A stretch of 64,000 nucleotides of DNA from UBA2834 sp963623365 (GCA_963623365.1 CAVFJY010000001.1:62001-126000); one strand, 5' to 3'. Shown: positions 43,895 to 51,893, counted from the stretch's first letter. The notes: a model not told the origin generated them from the sequence alone. Numbers and translations are program-made.

Positions 43895-44458
43895 TTATTC
43901 TGACTGGACGTAATCGAGCGTCGCAGAGAGGCTAACATCAACGGCTTGGTCTGGCAAATCGGCGGCATTGGTTGGCGCAACATATTCAACAGTTACAAGC
44001 ACCGTTTTAGTATTGGCGCCTGTATCGTGTGGCAAACCAATTGCGAGATTATCGGTCGTGGCAGTATAGGTCGTGCCATTGTCGTAGGTTAGCGAGTATT
44101 TGAGATATTTAGACTGCGCTTCCGTCAACTGTGAAAGCGTAACCTTCTTAAGATTAGCATCGAAAGTACCATCGTTGATTACGTCAACAGTAAAGGCAAA
44201 TTTCTGACCTGGCTTTGCCAGCGTAGTGCCGAAGGTCACGCTCGTGTCGCTAACTTGCTTGCTGGTAGCGGCGACCGAACCTGTTGCAGTCTGGAAGGAG
44301 TCAGCCTTAAAATGGACGCTCCATTTGGCTGGGCCAACCTGGGCGGTACCGTTAATATTTAATGTTTGCGAATATGCCGCAAAACCGACGGACATACAAA
44401 TTACCGCGAAGGCAAGCACGCCAATCACGGCTAGTTGGAAATTTTTTTGTTTTTGCAT
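43895..44458 (-). CDS. TasA/camelysin-like secreted protein with SipW-type signal
   Basis: 187 residues. The signal region (LAVIGVLAFAVICMSVGFAAYSQTLN) has the alternative form recognised by SipW, ending near residue 30. The mature part is a beta-sandwich, with GQKFAFTVDVINDGTFDANLKKV as its clearest strand pair. TasA relatives assemble into surface fibres in Bacillus. First gene of the operon, so it probably is the major subunit. AAGGAAAC precedes the ATG. The long N-terminus is shared with the Hint protein (VGFAAY). Confidence 0.82.
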   Translation of the reverse strand: MQKQKNFQLAVIGVLAFAVICMSVGFAAYSQTLNINGTAQVGPAKWSVHFKADSFQTATGSVAATSKQVSDTSVTFGTTLAKPGQKFAFTVDVINDGTFDANLKKVTLSQLTEAQSKYLKYSLTYDNGTTYTATTDNLAIGLPHDTGANTKTVLVTVEYVAPTNAADLPDQAVDVSLSATLDYVQSE

Positions 44459-44490
44459 TTTAGTTTCCTTATGTTAGTGCTTTTGGCTTA

Positions 44491-44519
44491 AGATTAGCAT
44501 AAGCATCGAAAATCTTCAA
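44491..44519 (-). promoter_or_regulatory. Promoter of the surface operon, TTGAAG-17-TAATCT
   Basis: Minus strand: TTGAAG (44514-44519), 17 bp ending TATGC, TAATCT (44491-44496). It lies back to back with the leaderless promoter at 44529. Confidence 0.65.
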
Positions 44520-44528
44520 GTTTTATAA

Positions 44529-44534
44529 TATACT
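44529..44534 (+). promoter_or_regulatory. -10 box TATACT, leaderless
   Basis: TATACT-TTAGAT-ATG, six bases to the start codon at 44541. Confidence 0.6.
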
Positions 44535-44540
44535 TTAGAT

Positions 44541-44918
44541 ATGTTAGTCGTTGGCTTTTTGAAGTGGTGGTATGCGCGCGGCTGGTCGATTTTTGCGCGA
44601 CGCCTGCTGGATAAATTGCATAATTTAGCAGATTTCTTTTCATTGGGACTGCTGGCGCGGACGCTGTTCTACCCTTTTCGACAAATTTCGGCTTATGCGA
44701 ACGAGAATGCATCGTTGCAGGCGCGGATGCAGGCATTTTTTGATAAATTATTGTCGCGGACGATTGGGGCGATTGTGCGTCTAGGGATTATGCTGGCGGG
44801 GGTTTTGACAATTACAGTCGAGGCGGCATTAGGATTGGTTTTGTGTCTAGCGTGGCCGATTCTGCCGTTGATGCCGATTGCGACAATTGTCTTAGCGATT
44901 ATGGGAGTGACGCTATGA
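44541..44918 (+). CDS. Membrane protein, partner of the Clp-like ATPase
   Basis: Unrecognised, 125 residues. An amphipathic, Arg-rich N-terminal part (KWWYARGWSIFARRLLDKL) is followed by a helix-rich region with two close hydrophobic helices near 75-125. Its stop overlaps the ATG of the Clp-like gene (ATGA), so the two proteins are made together and may form one membrane complex. The transcript looks leaderless. Confidence 0.75.
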   Translation: MLVVGFLKWWYARGWSIFARRLLDKLHNLADFFSLGLLARTLFYPFRQISAYANENASLQARMQAFFDKLLSRTIGAIVRLGIMLAGVLTITVEAALGLVLCLAWPILPLMPIATIVLAIMGVTL

Positions 44919-47323
44919 AAAATCAGTTTAATTATAATTGCTTGCGCGCGCAGGAAGCCCGCTTGGGACGTGTGCTGGGCGGTAAATTTGCGACAGCTTT
45001 GTTGGTTTTGGCTTGCCTAGGGCTGATGGGCGGCGGCGCAGCGCTATTGATTGCAGAGCGTTTGGCGTGGGCCTGGTTGCTGATTGGCGGCGGGATTATT
45101 GTATTAATGCTGTTGTTTTGGCTGAAATTTGAGTTGTTGCGACCGGCACTGGGCAATCCGAACGATATTAATAATATTTTGTCGCGCAATGTGTTGGTAC
45201 TGATGAAGCGCAAGCCAAGCACGCGACAACTTGCAGAAGTGGCCAGCAGGACACAGAGCGGCAGCTTTTTGGCACTGCGCTATGCGGTGACGCCAGCACT
45301 ACTAGAATTGATGGCAGCAGATTTGCCGGAAGATACAACGCCGATTTTTGAGAAAGCACGCGAGATTATGCAGAAAACCGACGGCGACCAAATTGAGGGC
45401 GCGATGTTGGGCGTGGCGATCATTGAATGTCATCCGAAGCATGAAGAGATTTTGCGACGGATGAAACTAACGGTGGAGGATTTATATGGTGGAATTAAAT
45501 GGTATAACTACCTGCACGGACTGGTGAAAAATATGGGCAAAACGCGGCATACGGGCGGCTTTGCACGGGATTTGATGTTTGGCTATACGCCGCTATTGCA
45601 AGAGTTGGCGCTGAATATTTCGGAATCGCGCAAGGACGCGATTAAGGAGCAGGTACACCTGGCGGCGCATGAGGAAATTGTGCAGAAAATTATTACGACT
45701 TTTTCGAGTGGCGGGCGGCAAAATGTGGCGATTATTGGGCCGGAAGGCAGTGGGCGCTCAACGATTGTGGCGGCTTTTTCGGATAAGATTATGGATGCGG
45801 ACAGTAAAGTGTCGGCGAAGTTGAAGTTCCGCCAGATTTATAAGCTAGACGCGGCGGCATTGATTAGCGTGTCGGCCGGACATGGCGGAATTGAGCGTTT
45901 GGTGCGGAATATTTTGGCGGAAGCATACATGGCAAAGAATATTATTCTATGGCTAGATAATGCCCAATTGTTCTTTGAGGAAGGTGTTGGCTCAGTGGAT
46001 ATCGTGAACGTATTGCAGCCGGTGCTGGAAGGCGGACGTTTGCGGATTATTTTGACAATGAATGAGCAGAAGTTTTTGGAAATCTCGGCGCGGAATGCGA
46101 GCTTGACGAATACGCTAAACAAAGTGATGGTAGCGGAGGCGACCGAGGACGAAACACTAAAAATTATGCAAGACCATGTGCCGCAATTGGAATACCAGCA
46201 CAATGTCATTTATACACACTGGGCGTTGACGGAGGCCTATCGACTGTCGGCGCGATACGTGCATGATTTGGTGATGCCTGGGCGAGCGCTGAATTTGTTG
46301 GAAGCGGCAGCAGGCTGCGCGGATGCGAATCATTTTGTGACGGATGCGTCGGTACAGGCGGCGATTGAGAAATTATATGGCGTGAAGATGCAGTCGACGC
46401 ATAATGATGAAGACAAGGAACGTTTGCTGAATTTGGAGCAGCTCATTCATGAGCGGATGATTGACCAGGAGACGGCGGTAAAAGCGGTAAGCGATGCCTT
46501 GCGACGCGCGGCGGCGGGCGTGCGCAATGAAAATCGGCCGATTGGGACTTTCTTATTTATGGGGCCGACGGGCGTTGGGAAAACAGAGTTAGCGAAAGCG
46601 CTGAGTGCGGTGTATTTTCACGGCGAAGGCACGATGATTCGGATTGATTTGAATGAATATGTATCGGCAACGGACGTGCAACGCTTGATTGCGGACGGCG
46701 CGACGGATGAGTTGAGTTTAACGGCGCAAGTAATGAAACATCCGTTTGCGGTTGTATTACTAGACGAGATTGAAAAGGCGCATCCGCAGGTGCTGACGAC
46801 TTTATTGCAGCTGCTGGATGAGGGGATTTTGCGTGATATTAATAACCGCGAGGTGAGTTTCCGCGATACGATTGTAATTGCGACCAGCAATGCGGGCGCG
46901 GAAAAGATTCGTGATTATATTGACCGGGGTTTGAGTCTGGCGGAAGTGAAAGATGAGCTAACGAATGAGTTGATTCGAACGGGGGCGTTTAAGCCAGAAT
47001 TTTTGAACCGTTTTGATGAGATTTGCGCCTTTGAGCCATTGTCGAAAGAGGTCTTGGTGCAAATTATTGATTTGATTTTGGCGGGCGTGAATAAAACGCT
47101 GGCGCCACAGAAGATTAATGTGACGGTGGACGAGGGCGGCAAGAAGCTGTTAGTGGATGCCGGCTACGATCCGAAATTGGGCGCGCGACCGATGCGACGG
47201 ATCGTGCAGAAGACGGTCGAAAATATTGTGGCGAAATATGTATTGAGCGGCGAAGCGAGCAATGGAGCGGATATTCATGTGACAATGGAGATGATTCGCG
47301 AAGAATTGGGGATGTCGCTATAA
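44915..47323 (+). CDS. Membrane-anchored Clp-type AAA+ ATPase with degenerate first module
   Basis: 802 residues. Two membrane helices (about 24-70) are followed by a Clp-N-like helical region (about 85-200). The first AAA module has Walker A GPEGSGRST, where Arg replaces the Lys, and Walker B ILWLDNAQ, where Asn replaces the Glu, so it is probably unable to hydrolyse ATP. The second module is intact: GPTGVGKTELAKAL, VVLLDEIEKAHP, TSNAGAEKI, FLNRFDEI and LGARPMRR. It resembles ClpC/ClpB with an added anchor. No ClpP is nearby, so unfolding or remodelling at the membrane is the safer guess. Overlaps the upstream gene by 4 bp. Confidence 0.87.
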   Translation: MKNQFNYNCLRAQEARLGRVLGGKFATALLVLACLGLMGGGAALLIAERLAWAWLLIGGGIIVLMLLFWLKFELLRPALGNPNDINNILSRNVLVLMKRKPSTRQLAEVASRTQSGSFLALRYAVTPALLELMAADLPEDTTPIFEKAREIMQKTDGDQIEGAMLGVAIIECHPKHEEILRRMKLTVEDLYGGIKWYNYLHGLVKNMGKTRHTGGFARDLMFGYTPLLQELALNISESRKDAIKEQVHLAAHEEIVQKIITTFSSGGRQNVAIIGPEGSGRSTIVAAFSDKIMDADSKVSAKLKFRQIYKLDAAALISVSAGHGGIERLVRNILAEAYMAKNIILWLDNAQLFFEEGVGSVDIVNVLQPVLEGGRLRIILTMNEQKFLEISARNASLTNTLNKVMVAEATEDETLKIMQDHVPQLEYQHNVIYTHWALTEAYRLSARYVHDLVMPGRALNLLEAAAGCADANHFVTDASVQAAIEKLYGVKMQSTHNDEDKERLLNLEQLIHERMIDQETAVKAVSDALRRAAAGVRNENRPIGTFLFMGPTGVGKTELAKALSAVYFHGEGTMIRIDLNEYVSATDVQRLIADGATDELSLTAQVMKHPFAVVLLDEIEKAHPQVLTTLLQLLDEGILRDINNREVSFRDTIVIATSNAGAEKIRDYIDRGLSLAEVKDELTNELIRTGAFKPEFLNRFDEICAFEPLSKEVLVQIIDLILAGVNKTLAPQKINVTVDEGGKKLLVDAGYDPKLGARPMRRIVQKTVENIVAKYVLSGEASNGADIHVTMEMIREELGMSL

Positions 47324-47353
47324 ATGACTGAGACTGTATAGGTGGTTCTAAGT

Positions 47354-47391
47354 AGGACACGACGCGTAACTTAGACGACGCGTCGTGTCCT
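47354..47391. repeat. Perfect 13 bp inverted repeat after the Clp-like gene
   Basis: Arms AGGACACGACGCG and CGCGTCGTGTCCT with a 12-base loop. There is no T-run after it on either strand, so it is not a normal terminator. It may stop the transcript in another way or bind a protein. Confidence 0.7.
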
Positions 47392-47460
47392 GCACCAAAA
47401 CACATGCGCAGGGCCACGCCCCTCACTAGTAGCTCTTTTTATGCTAGAATATAAAATGTT

Positions 47461-47535
47461 GCACCCGTAGCTCAGTGGAAGAGCACTGGTTTCCGGTACC
47501 AGGTGTCGCAGGTTCAAATCCTGTCGGGTGTACCA
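47461..47535 (+). tRNA. tRNA-Arg (anticodon CCG)
   Basis: 75 nt with encoded CCA. Acceptor GCACCCG/CGGGTGT with a G1-U72 pair, anticodon loop TTCCGGT, T-arm GCAGGTTCAAATCCTGT. Upstream extended -10 TGC-TAGAAT near 47442-47450. Confidence 0.94.
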
Positions 47536-47550
47536 TTTTTTATGCCGTTT

Positions 47551-47590
47551 TTTGCGCCCGAACAGCGACCAATGCGCCCGAACAGCGGCC
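47551..47590 (+). repeat. Two tandem copies of a 20 bp unit
   Basis: TGCGCCCGAACAGCG occurs at 47553-47567 and 47573-47587 with similar flanks, giving two 20 bp units right after tRNA-Arg. No role is evident. Confidence 0.6.
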
Positions 47591-47606
47591 GACGCAAACT
47601 TATCAA

Positions 47607-47631
47607 GAAAAATGCCCCGCGATGCGGGGCT
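47607..47631 (-). terminator. Terminator of the alpha-CTD-like gene
   Basis: Minus strand: GCCCCGC / GCGGGGC with loop ATC, followed by ATTTTTC. It lies after the 10 bp repeat array, so the array is transcribed as 3' untranslated RNA. Confidence 0.8.
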
Positions 47632-47650
47632 GTAGTAGGAGTTATGGGAG

Positions 47651-47730
47651 ACTTGGCCACGCTTAGCCATACTTAGCCACGTTCAGCTATGCTTAGTTGT
47701 GTTTGTCATACCTAGTCGTGTTTAGCCATG
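47651..47730. repeat. Eight tandem degenerate copies of a 10 bp unit
   Basis: Consecutive decamers acttggccac, gcttagccat, acttagccac, gttcagctat, gcttagttgt, gtttgtcata, cctagtcgtg and tttagccatg. The first five alternate between forms that start with A and end in C and forms that start with G and end in T, so a 20 bp super-unit is likely. The array begins at the stop codon of the 85-residue gene. Confidence 0.8.
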
Positions 47731-47979
47731 CAGATTCTCGAAGCTTGAGCGGAAAATGAAGCGATAAATCGCCTCCAGCTTCTCCATCTCGTCGTAATCG
47801 ACGCCATCGATGTCCGCGAAAGCAATCGGTTCCAACTTGAGTAAATCCTCAATCACCAGAATACCTTCGCCTTTGAGCGCATCAATCGTCGTGCCGTTGA
47901 GCATGTGCAGCTGCGTGATATTATCGGTCAGCTCGAGCCGCATCAGAAAGACTTCGTCCATGTGAGACAGTTGATACAT
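47722..47979 (-). CDS. Small protein resembling RNA polymerase alpha C-terminal domain
   Basis: 85 residues. The stretch IDALKGEGILVIEDLLKLE with IDGVDYDEMEKLEAIY (about 32-70) has the pattern of a helix-hairpin-helix of the RNA polymerase alpha CTD. There, GI-x-T-x-x-DLL-x-L and I-x-G-x-x-x-x-x-x-EI are conserved. A free-standing copy could bind DNA or a transcription factor. The assignment is by pattern only. GGAGGTGG precedes the ATG and a TTGACA/TATATT promoter drives it. Confidence 0.6.
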   Translation of the reverse strand: MYQLSHMDEVFLMRLELTDNITQLHMLNGTTIDALKGEGILVIEDLLKLEPIAFADIDGVDYDEMEKLEAIYRFIFRSSFENLHG

Positions 47980-48080
47980 AAGTCCACCTCCAATTGTGCA
48001 AAGAACTAGCGTTAATGAGTGACAGACTTTTGGGCGCGAACGCTCAAAATCCAGCCTGCGCTCTCACCCAGGCTGACCTA

Positions 48081-48109
48081 AATATACCACATCATAAGCA
48101 TTTTGTCAA
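48081..48109 (-). promoter_or_regulatory. Promoter TTGACA-17-TATATT of the alpha-CTD-like gene
   Basis: Minus strand: TTGACA (48104-48109), 17 bp, TATATT (48081-48086). The leader of about 95 nt has a CAGCCTG/CAGGCTG hairpin. Confidence 0.78.
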
Positions 48110-48128
48110 GCCACGCTGTGTCAAAACG

Positions 48129-48137
48129 TGCTATAAT
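48129..48137 (+). promoter_or_regulatory. Extended -10 of the second tRNA-Arg gene
   Basis: TGC-TATAAT (48132-48137), about 10 nt before the mature tRNA. No -35 at the right distance. Confidence 0.6.
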
Positions 48138-48147
48138 AGTCGCAGAC

Positions 48148-48224
48148 GCACCCGTAGCTCAGTGGATTAGAGCATCTGTCTTCGGAACAGAGGGTCGTGG
48201 GTTCGAGTCCCCCCGGGTGTACCA
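48148..48224 (+). tRNA. tRNA-Arg (anticodon TCG)
   Basis: 77 nt with encoded CCA. Acceptor GCACCCG/CGGGTGT with G1-U72, anticodon loop CTTCGGA, T-arm GTGGGTTCGAGTCCCCC. Shares its acceptor stem with the CCG isoacceptor 600 bp away. Confidence 0.96.
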
Positions 48225-48230
48225 TTAAGA

Positions 48231-48256
48231 TTCGGAACGCGAGTTCCGTTTTTTTG
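48231..48256 (+). terminator. Terminator of the second tRNA-Arg gene
   Basis: CGGAAC-GCGA-GTTCCG followed by seven T. Confidence 0.85.
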
Positions 48257-48290
48257 ATGATTTTTGCGGGATGGCGAAAAATCGAAATCA

Positions 48291-48794
48291 TCAATCATCT
48301 GGATGCGGCTCGTTCTCATAGCTTCGCATGAACGCGCCATTATCAATTTCAATTGTCACGATTGCCCCGTCATCAATCACTGACATTGAATGTGTCGCAC
48401 CGCCACCAGTCGTAAGCTTAAACGCATAATCGCCGGCTTCGGTTTGTGTAGAGTTTGCTAGGCTCAGAGTTTCGCCGCGCGGATAAATCTCCGCAAAATA
48501 TTCCTCAACCGCCGCGTCGATATTTTGTAGCGCCTCCGACGAAAATAATTCATAAAATACATCGACAGCTTCATCCGCCAGCACGACTCGGGTTGCTAGA
48601 TATGCTTTTTCGCGCTGATCGCCGACTGCACGCGCAATCAATAGACCACCGCCAATTAATAACACTAGGCCAAGCAAAATCACAGCTATCCGCCAAATTA
48701 AACGTTGCCACTTCGGCGTTTTTGCGGCACGTACCTGTTTCGTCACGGCGCGCCCATATGGTGTCATTGGTCCCCGTGCAATATTTCTACCCAT
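48291..48794 (-). CDS. Single-pass membrane protein of unknown function
   Basis: 167 residues. A basic N-terminus (Arg/Lys, residues 1-25) precedes one membrane helix (about 32-52); the external part may be a small alpha-beta domain (AYLATRVVLADEAVDVFYEL). It follows the VirB2-like gene by 34 bp, with GGGAGCGG well before the ATG, so it is probably in the same transcript. No motif is recognised. Confidence 0.7.
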   Translation of the reverse strand: MGRNIARGPMTPYGRAVTKQVRAAKTPKWQRLIWRIAVILLGLVLLIGGGLLIARAVGDQREKAYLATRVVLADEAVDVFYELFSSEALQNIDAAVEEYFAEIYPRGETLSLANSTQTEAGDYAFKLTTGGGATHSMSVIDDGAIVTIEIDNGAFMRSYENEPHPDD

Positions 48795-48828
48795 TATTTA
48801 AACCGCTCCCGTTTACGCTACCATTTCG

Positions 48829-49953
48829 TTACATCCCCAACGCTTTGCGATAACTATCTTCATAATTAAATACTTCGTTGTATGGTCCGTTCTTTTTCTT
48901 CGATGTCTGTTTTCGTTCGATACACCAAAAATAGCGCGATTTGCCTTTCACGACCGTCTGCATTGGCACTGCTGCCGCCGCTTCTGAGATTGTCCTTAAC
49001 CCCTTAAAGCCCTTGCGCCTTTCCGTCCAGTGATATAAACCATCGTAGCGCGTCACAAATTTTGGCAGCACGCGATTACCGTTCACGATTACGTATTCCA
49101 CGGCTTCGTCGGAATTTCTGTTCGAATATTTCCCTGGACGCAGGCCGTTATTACTGCTTTTATTTGCGGCATACCACTTATCACTTGTTACCCATTTTTT
49201 CAAATCCTTATAGAAACATACGCCGGATGTGCAGCCCTCAACGCCCTTTCGGTTATATTCACGCTCTTCATATAAATTAATAATCTGCGTCGCTAGTAGT
49301 CTGCAGCCCAAAGTAATCGTGGCGTTGCCCACGGCATTGCTGCGACAGTTCTCGCGCGCAACTAATTCTGAGAAGTAGCCCTTTTCCTTTTTGGTCAAAT
49401 TATATCTCTTGCCTGGGTAGATTTTTTCGCCACTACATTCATTGCCATTATTCCAAACCGCGTCGTCTACCGAGGTTGCGATATTACTGTCGGGCGTTGT
49501 TTCCGCCGTGCCGTTATTCGTGGTGCTTGAACTATTGCTACTTGGGCCCGTTGTATTTGATGACGGAGTAGTGAACGGTTCTACCTCCGTGTTGCCTGTA
49601 AATTTGCTTTTATCATCAAGTTCAGACAAAGTGCCGTCAATACCGCCTTCGCTCATCCCCGGCAATGCGAGCGGCACCAACACCCAAAGCATGGTAGCGG
49701 TCGCGAGACCGATGATAATCTGCAGCGCGCGACGTTTTGCTTGTGCAACTTGTTGCTCGTTATCGCGTGCCGCCAGATAACGCACGCCTACCGCAATCAG
49801 CCCAATGGTCGCCACCGTTACGACACCGCCAAGCAAAAAGTTCAATACCATTTTAATGATTGTGCTAATCCCACCGTCTTCACCACAATCCACCAGCATC
49901 GTGTCGATGCCATTACAAGAACTCGCCATGAGCGCACCAAATAGCTTATGCAT
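48829..49953 (-). CDS. VirB2/TrbC-like pilin protein with a large C-terminal domain
   Basis: 374 residues. The N-terminal part has two hydrophobic helices (about 31-58 and 74-98) split by a short basic loop ARDNEQQVAQAKRR, the layout of TrbC/VirB2 pilins in this type of bacterium. A Thr/Ser/Asn-rich linker follows (about 110-170). The C-terminal 200 residues carry six cysteines and strands such as VEYVIVNGNRVLPKFVTRYD, which vaguely resemble a cell-wall hydrolase of SleB type. That second assignment is weak. TATAGT is 6 nt before the ATG, so the message looks leaderless. Confidence 0.7.
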   Translation of the reverse strand: MHKLFGALMASSCNGIDTMLVDCGEDGGISTIIKMVLNFLLGGVVTVATIGLIAVGVRYLAARDNEQQVAQAKRRALQIIIGLATATMLWVLVPLALPGMSEGGIDGTLSELDDKSKFTGNTEVEPFTTPSSNTTGPSSNSSSTTNNGTAETTPDSNIATSVDDAVWNNGNECSGEKIYPGKRYNLTKKEKGYFSELVARENCRSNAVGNATITLGCRLLATQIINLYEEREYNRKGVEGCTSGVCFYKDLKKWVTSDKWYAANKSSNNGLRPGKYSNRNSDEAVEYVIVNGNRVLPKFVTRYDGLYHWTERRKGFKGLRTISEAAAAVPMQTVVKGKSRYFWCIERKQTSKKKNGPYNEVFNYEDSYRKALGM

Positions 49954-49959
49954 ACCTTT

Positions 49960-49965
49960 ACTATA
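49960..49965 (-). promoter_or_regulatory. -10 box TATAGT of the VirB2-like gene, leaderless
   Basis: Minus strand TATAGT-AAAGGT-ATG, six bases to the start. Confidence 0.55.
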
Positions 49966-50076
49966 GTTTCTTGAGTGCTTTTCGTCAAATCTTCAGCTTG
50001 ATTTTAGCTTTAGTGCGTCTGCGGAATGTTGGTTGGCGCAATACGCAATGCAGACTGCGAGAATCTATGCGTGGCG

Positions 50077-50085
50077 TGATATAAT
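50077..50085 (+). promoter_or_regulatory. Extended -10 of murB-folD, leaderless
   Basis: TGA-TATAAT-TATTTT-ATG, six bases to the start codon. Confidence 0.65.
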
Positions 50086-50091
50086 TATTTT

Positions 50092-51123
50092 ATGAAGATG
50101 CGCGAAAATGTACCAATAGCAGAATTAACAACAATGCGGCTGGGCGGGGCGGCACGCTATGTCATTGAAATTGAGGAGGACAAGGATCTCGCCGAAGCCT
50201 ATCGCTTTGCGGAGGAGAAGAATCTGCCGACTTACATCTTAGGTGGCGGCAGTAATGTAATTGGGCGCGACGGTGGTTTTAAGGGTGTCATACTCGTAAA
50301 TAAACTGCGGGGAATTTACATCATCGATAGCGATAAAGACAGTATTCGTTTGTGCGCAAAGAGCGGCGAGAAGTTGGACGACTTAGTTGAGTACAGCGTT
50401 AAGTTATGGAACGGTGAATTTTATGGCTGGTGCGGAATTGAGGCACTAAGCAAAATCCCCGGTACGATAGGTGCGGCGCCAGTGCAGAATGTGGGCGCAT
50501 ACGGACAAGAAATTGCGCAGACTCTACATTCGGTCTGCGTTTATGACAAGCGCGACAATTGCTTTAAGCATATGCTGGCGAGTGAGCTAGGCCTGGGCTA
50601 CCGACACAGTATTTTTAATACTGGCGACGGCGTGGGACGCTATTTTATTACCAGCGTAACGCTGGAGTTGCATAAGCAGTGGCTGAAACCGCCATTTTAT
50701 ACTTCCCTGCAAGCATATTTTGACGAAAAACATATCACAGAATTCAATCCGCAGGTGATTCGCGACGGCGTAACGGCGGTGCGGGCAGGCAAATTGCCAG
50801 ATCCGAGTAGTTTTGCGTCAGCAGGGTCATTTTTCAAAAATGTTTATCTTGATGCTACAGAGACAAAAAAGGCGGAAGCAAAGGGCATTCCAGTCTGGGA
50901 TGGTGGCAAGATTCCGAGTGGCTGGCTAATTGAGCATGCGGGGCTGAAAGGTAAAGAATTTTATGGCATGCGCGTGTCAGACAAAGCGGCGCTGGTGCTG
51001 ATTAATGAGAGCGCGAAGAACTATGCGGACCTAGCAAAGGCACGACAGGCGGTGATTGATGCAGTATATGAGAAATTTGGCTACAAACTCGAACAAGAGC
51101 CAATGGAGTTAGGCGAAGAATGA
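50092..51123 (+). CDS. murB: UDP-N-acetylenolpyruvoylglucosamine reductase
   Basis: Makes UDP-N-acetylmuramic acid, the second step of peptidoglycan synthesis; FAD enzyme, 343 residues. Seen are the start RENVPIAELTTMRLGGAARYV, FAD-binding YILGGGSNVIGRDGG, the SIPGTIGAA-type KIPGTIGAAPVQNVGAYG, RHSIF and the catalytic ASAGSFFKN with Ser. The C-terminal GWLIEHAGLKG is also typical of MurB. It overlaps folD by 4 bp, and the transcript looks leaderless. Peptidoglycan synthesis genes fit a cell with a normal wall. Confidence 0.95.
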   Translation: MKMRENVPIAELTTMRLGGAARYVIEIEEDKDLAEAYRFAEEKNLPTYILGGGSNVIGRDGGFKGVILVNKLRGIYIIDSDKDSIRLCAKSGEKLDDLVEYSVKLWNGEFYGWCGIEALSKIPGTIGAAPVQNVGAYGQEIAQTLHSVCVYDKRDNCFKHMLASELGLGYRHSIFNTGDGVGRYFITSVTLELHKQWLKPPFYTSLQAYFDEKHITEFNPQVIRDGVTAVRAGKLPDPSSFASAGSFFKNVYLDATETKKAEAKGIPVWDGGKIPSGWLIEHAGLKGKEFYGMRVSDKAALVLINESAKNYADLAKARQAVIDAVYEKFGYKLEQEPMELGEE

Positions 51124-51893
51124 AAGAATTGAATGGCCGCGAACTAGCGGGATATATTAAAGAGCGGCAGGCGCGACAGGTGCGCCAGCTGAAGGCGCAA
51201 GGAATCGCACCGAAATTAGCGATTTTTTACGATAACGATTCGCCAGTGATTGCGAAATATATGTCACTGAAGCAGAAATATGGGGCGGACATTGATATTG
51301 AAGTGGAAGTTATACGAATTGGCGCAAATGATGCGGAAGCACAATTGCGGGCAGCAGCGGAAGACACGAATGTGACCGGCATAATTGTACAGCTACCGTT
51401 AACGGAATGCACGATGAGAATTTTAGATTTGATTCCGCTCGAGAAAGATGTAGATGGTCTGCGGGGCGAGTCAGACACGGCGACAGCGATGGCGATTCAT
51501 TGGCTGTTGACAGGCTACGGCGTGGAACTGACGGATAAGAAGCTGGCAATTGTTGGACGCGGCAAGCTGGTAGGCGCGCCGCTAGAAAAAATGTGGCGCG
51601 AGAGCAATTACGACATAACGGTATTCGATAAGGGGAGTGATTTGAATTTGCTGGCGAATTATGACGTGATTGTGACGGCGACGGGCGTACCTGGATTGAT
51701 CAGGTCTGAGATGATTAAGGTCGGCGGTGTGGTCGTAGATGCAGGAACGGCGTCGGAGGGGGGCGTAATTAAGGGCGACCTGGACGACGCGGCGCGCGAA
51801 CGTGACGACTTAACGCTAACGCCAAAGATTGGCGGCGTGGGACCACTGACGGTGGCGATGCTGTTCGAGAAAGTGATTCAGGCGGCAAAGTAG
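51120..51893 (+). CDS. folD: Methylenetetrahydrofolate dehydrogenase/cyclohydrolase
   Basis: Bifunctional enzyme interconverting 5,10-methylene-, 5,10-methenyl- and 10-formyl-tetrahydrofolate. The catalytic Y-x3-K pair is in KYMSLKQKYG, the PLP-like block is GIIVQLPL, DVDGLRGE, the NAD(P) loop LAIVGRGKLVGAPL and the C-terminal PKIGGVGPLTVAML. 257 residues is about 30 shorter than usual, lost from the N-terminal and loop regions. It is the second gene of the murB unit and ends before a bidirectional terminator. Confidence 0.94.
   Translation: MKELNGRELAGYIKERQARQVRQLKAQGIAPKLAIFYDNDSPVIAKYMSLKQKYGADIDIEVEVIRIGANDAEAQLRAAAEDTNVTGIIVQLPLTECTMRILDLIPLEKDVDGLRGESDTATAMAIHWLLTGYGVELTDKKLAIVGRGKLVGAPLEKMWRESNYDITVFDKGSDLNLLANYDVIVTATGVPGLIRSEMIKVGGVVVDAGTASEGGVIKGDLDDAARERDDLTLTPKIGGVGPLTVAMLFEKVIQAAK

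Noticed and set aside
47461..47730. Attachment site of an integrated element at tRNA-Arg
   Set aside because: No duplicate of the tRNA 3' end and no integrase nearby; the 20 bp and 10 bp repeats do not match the tRNA.
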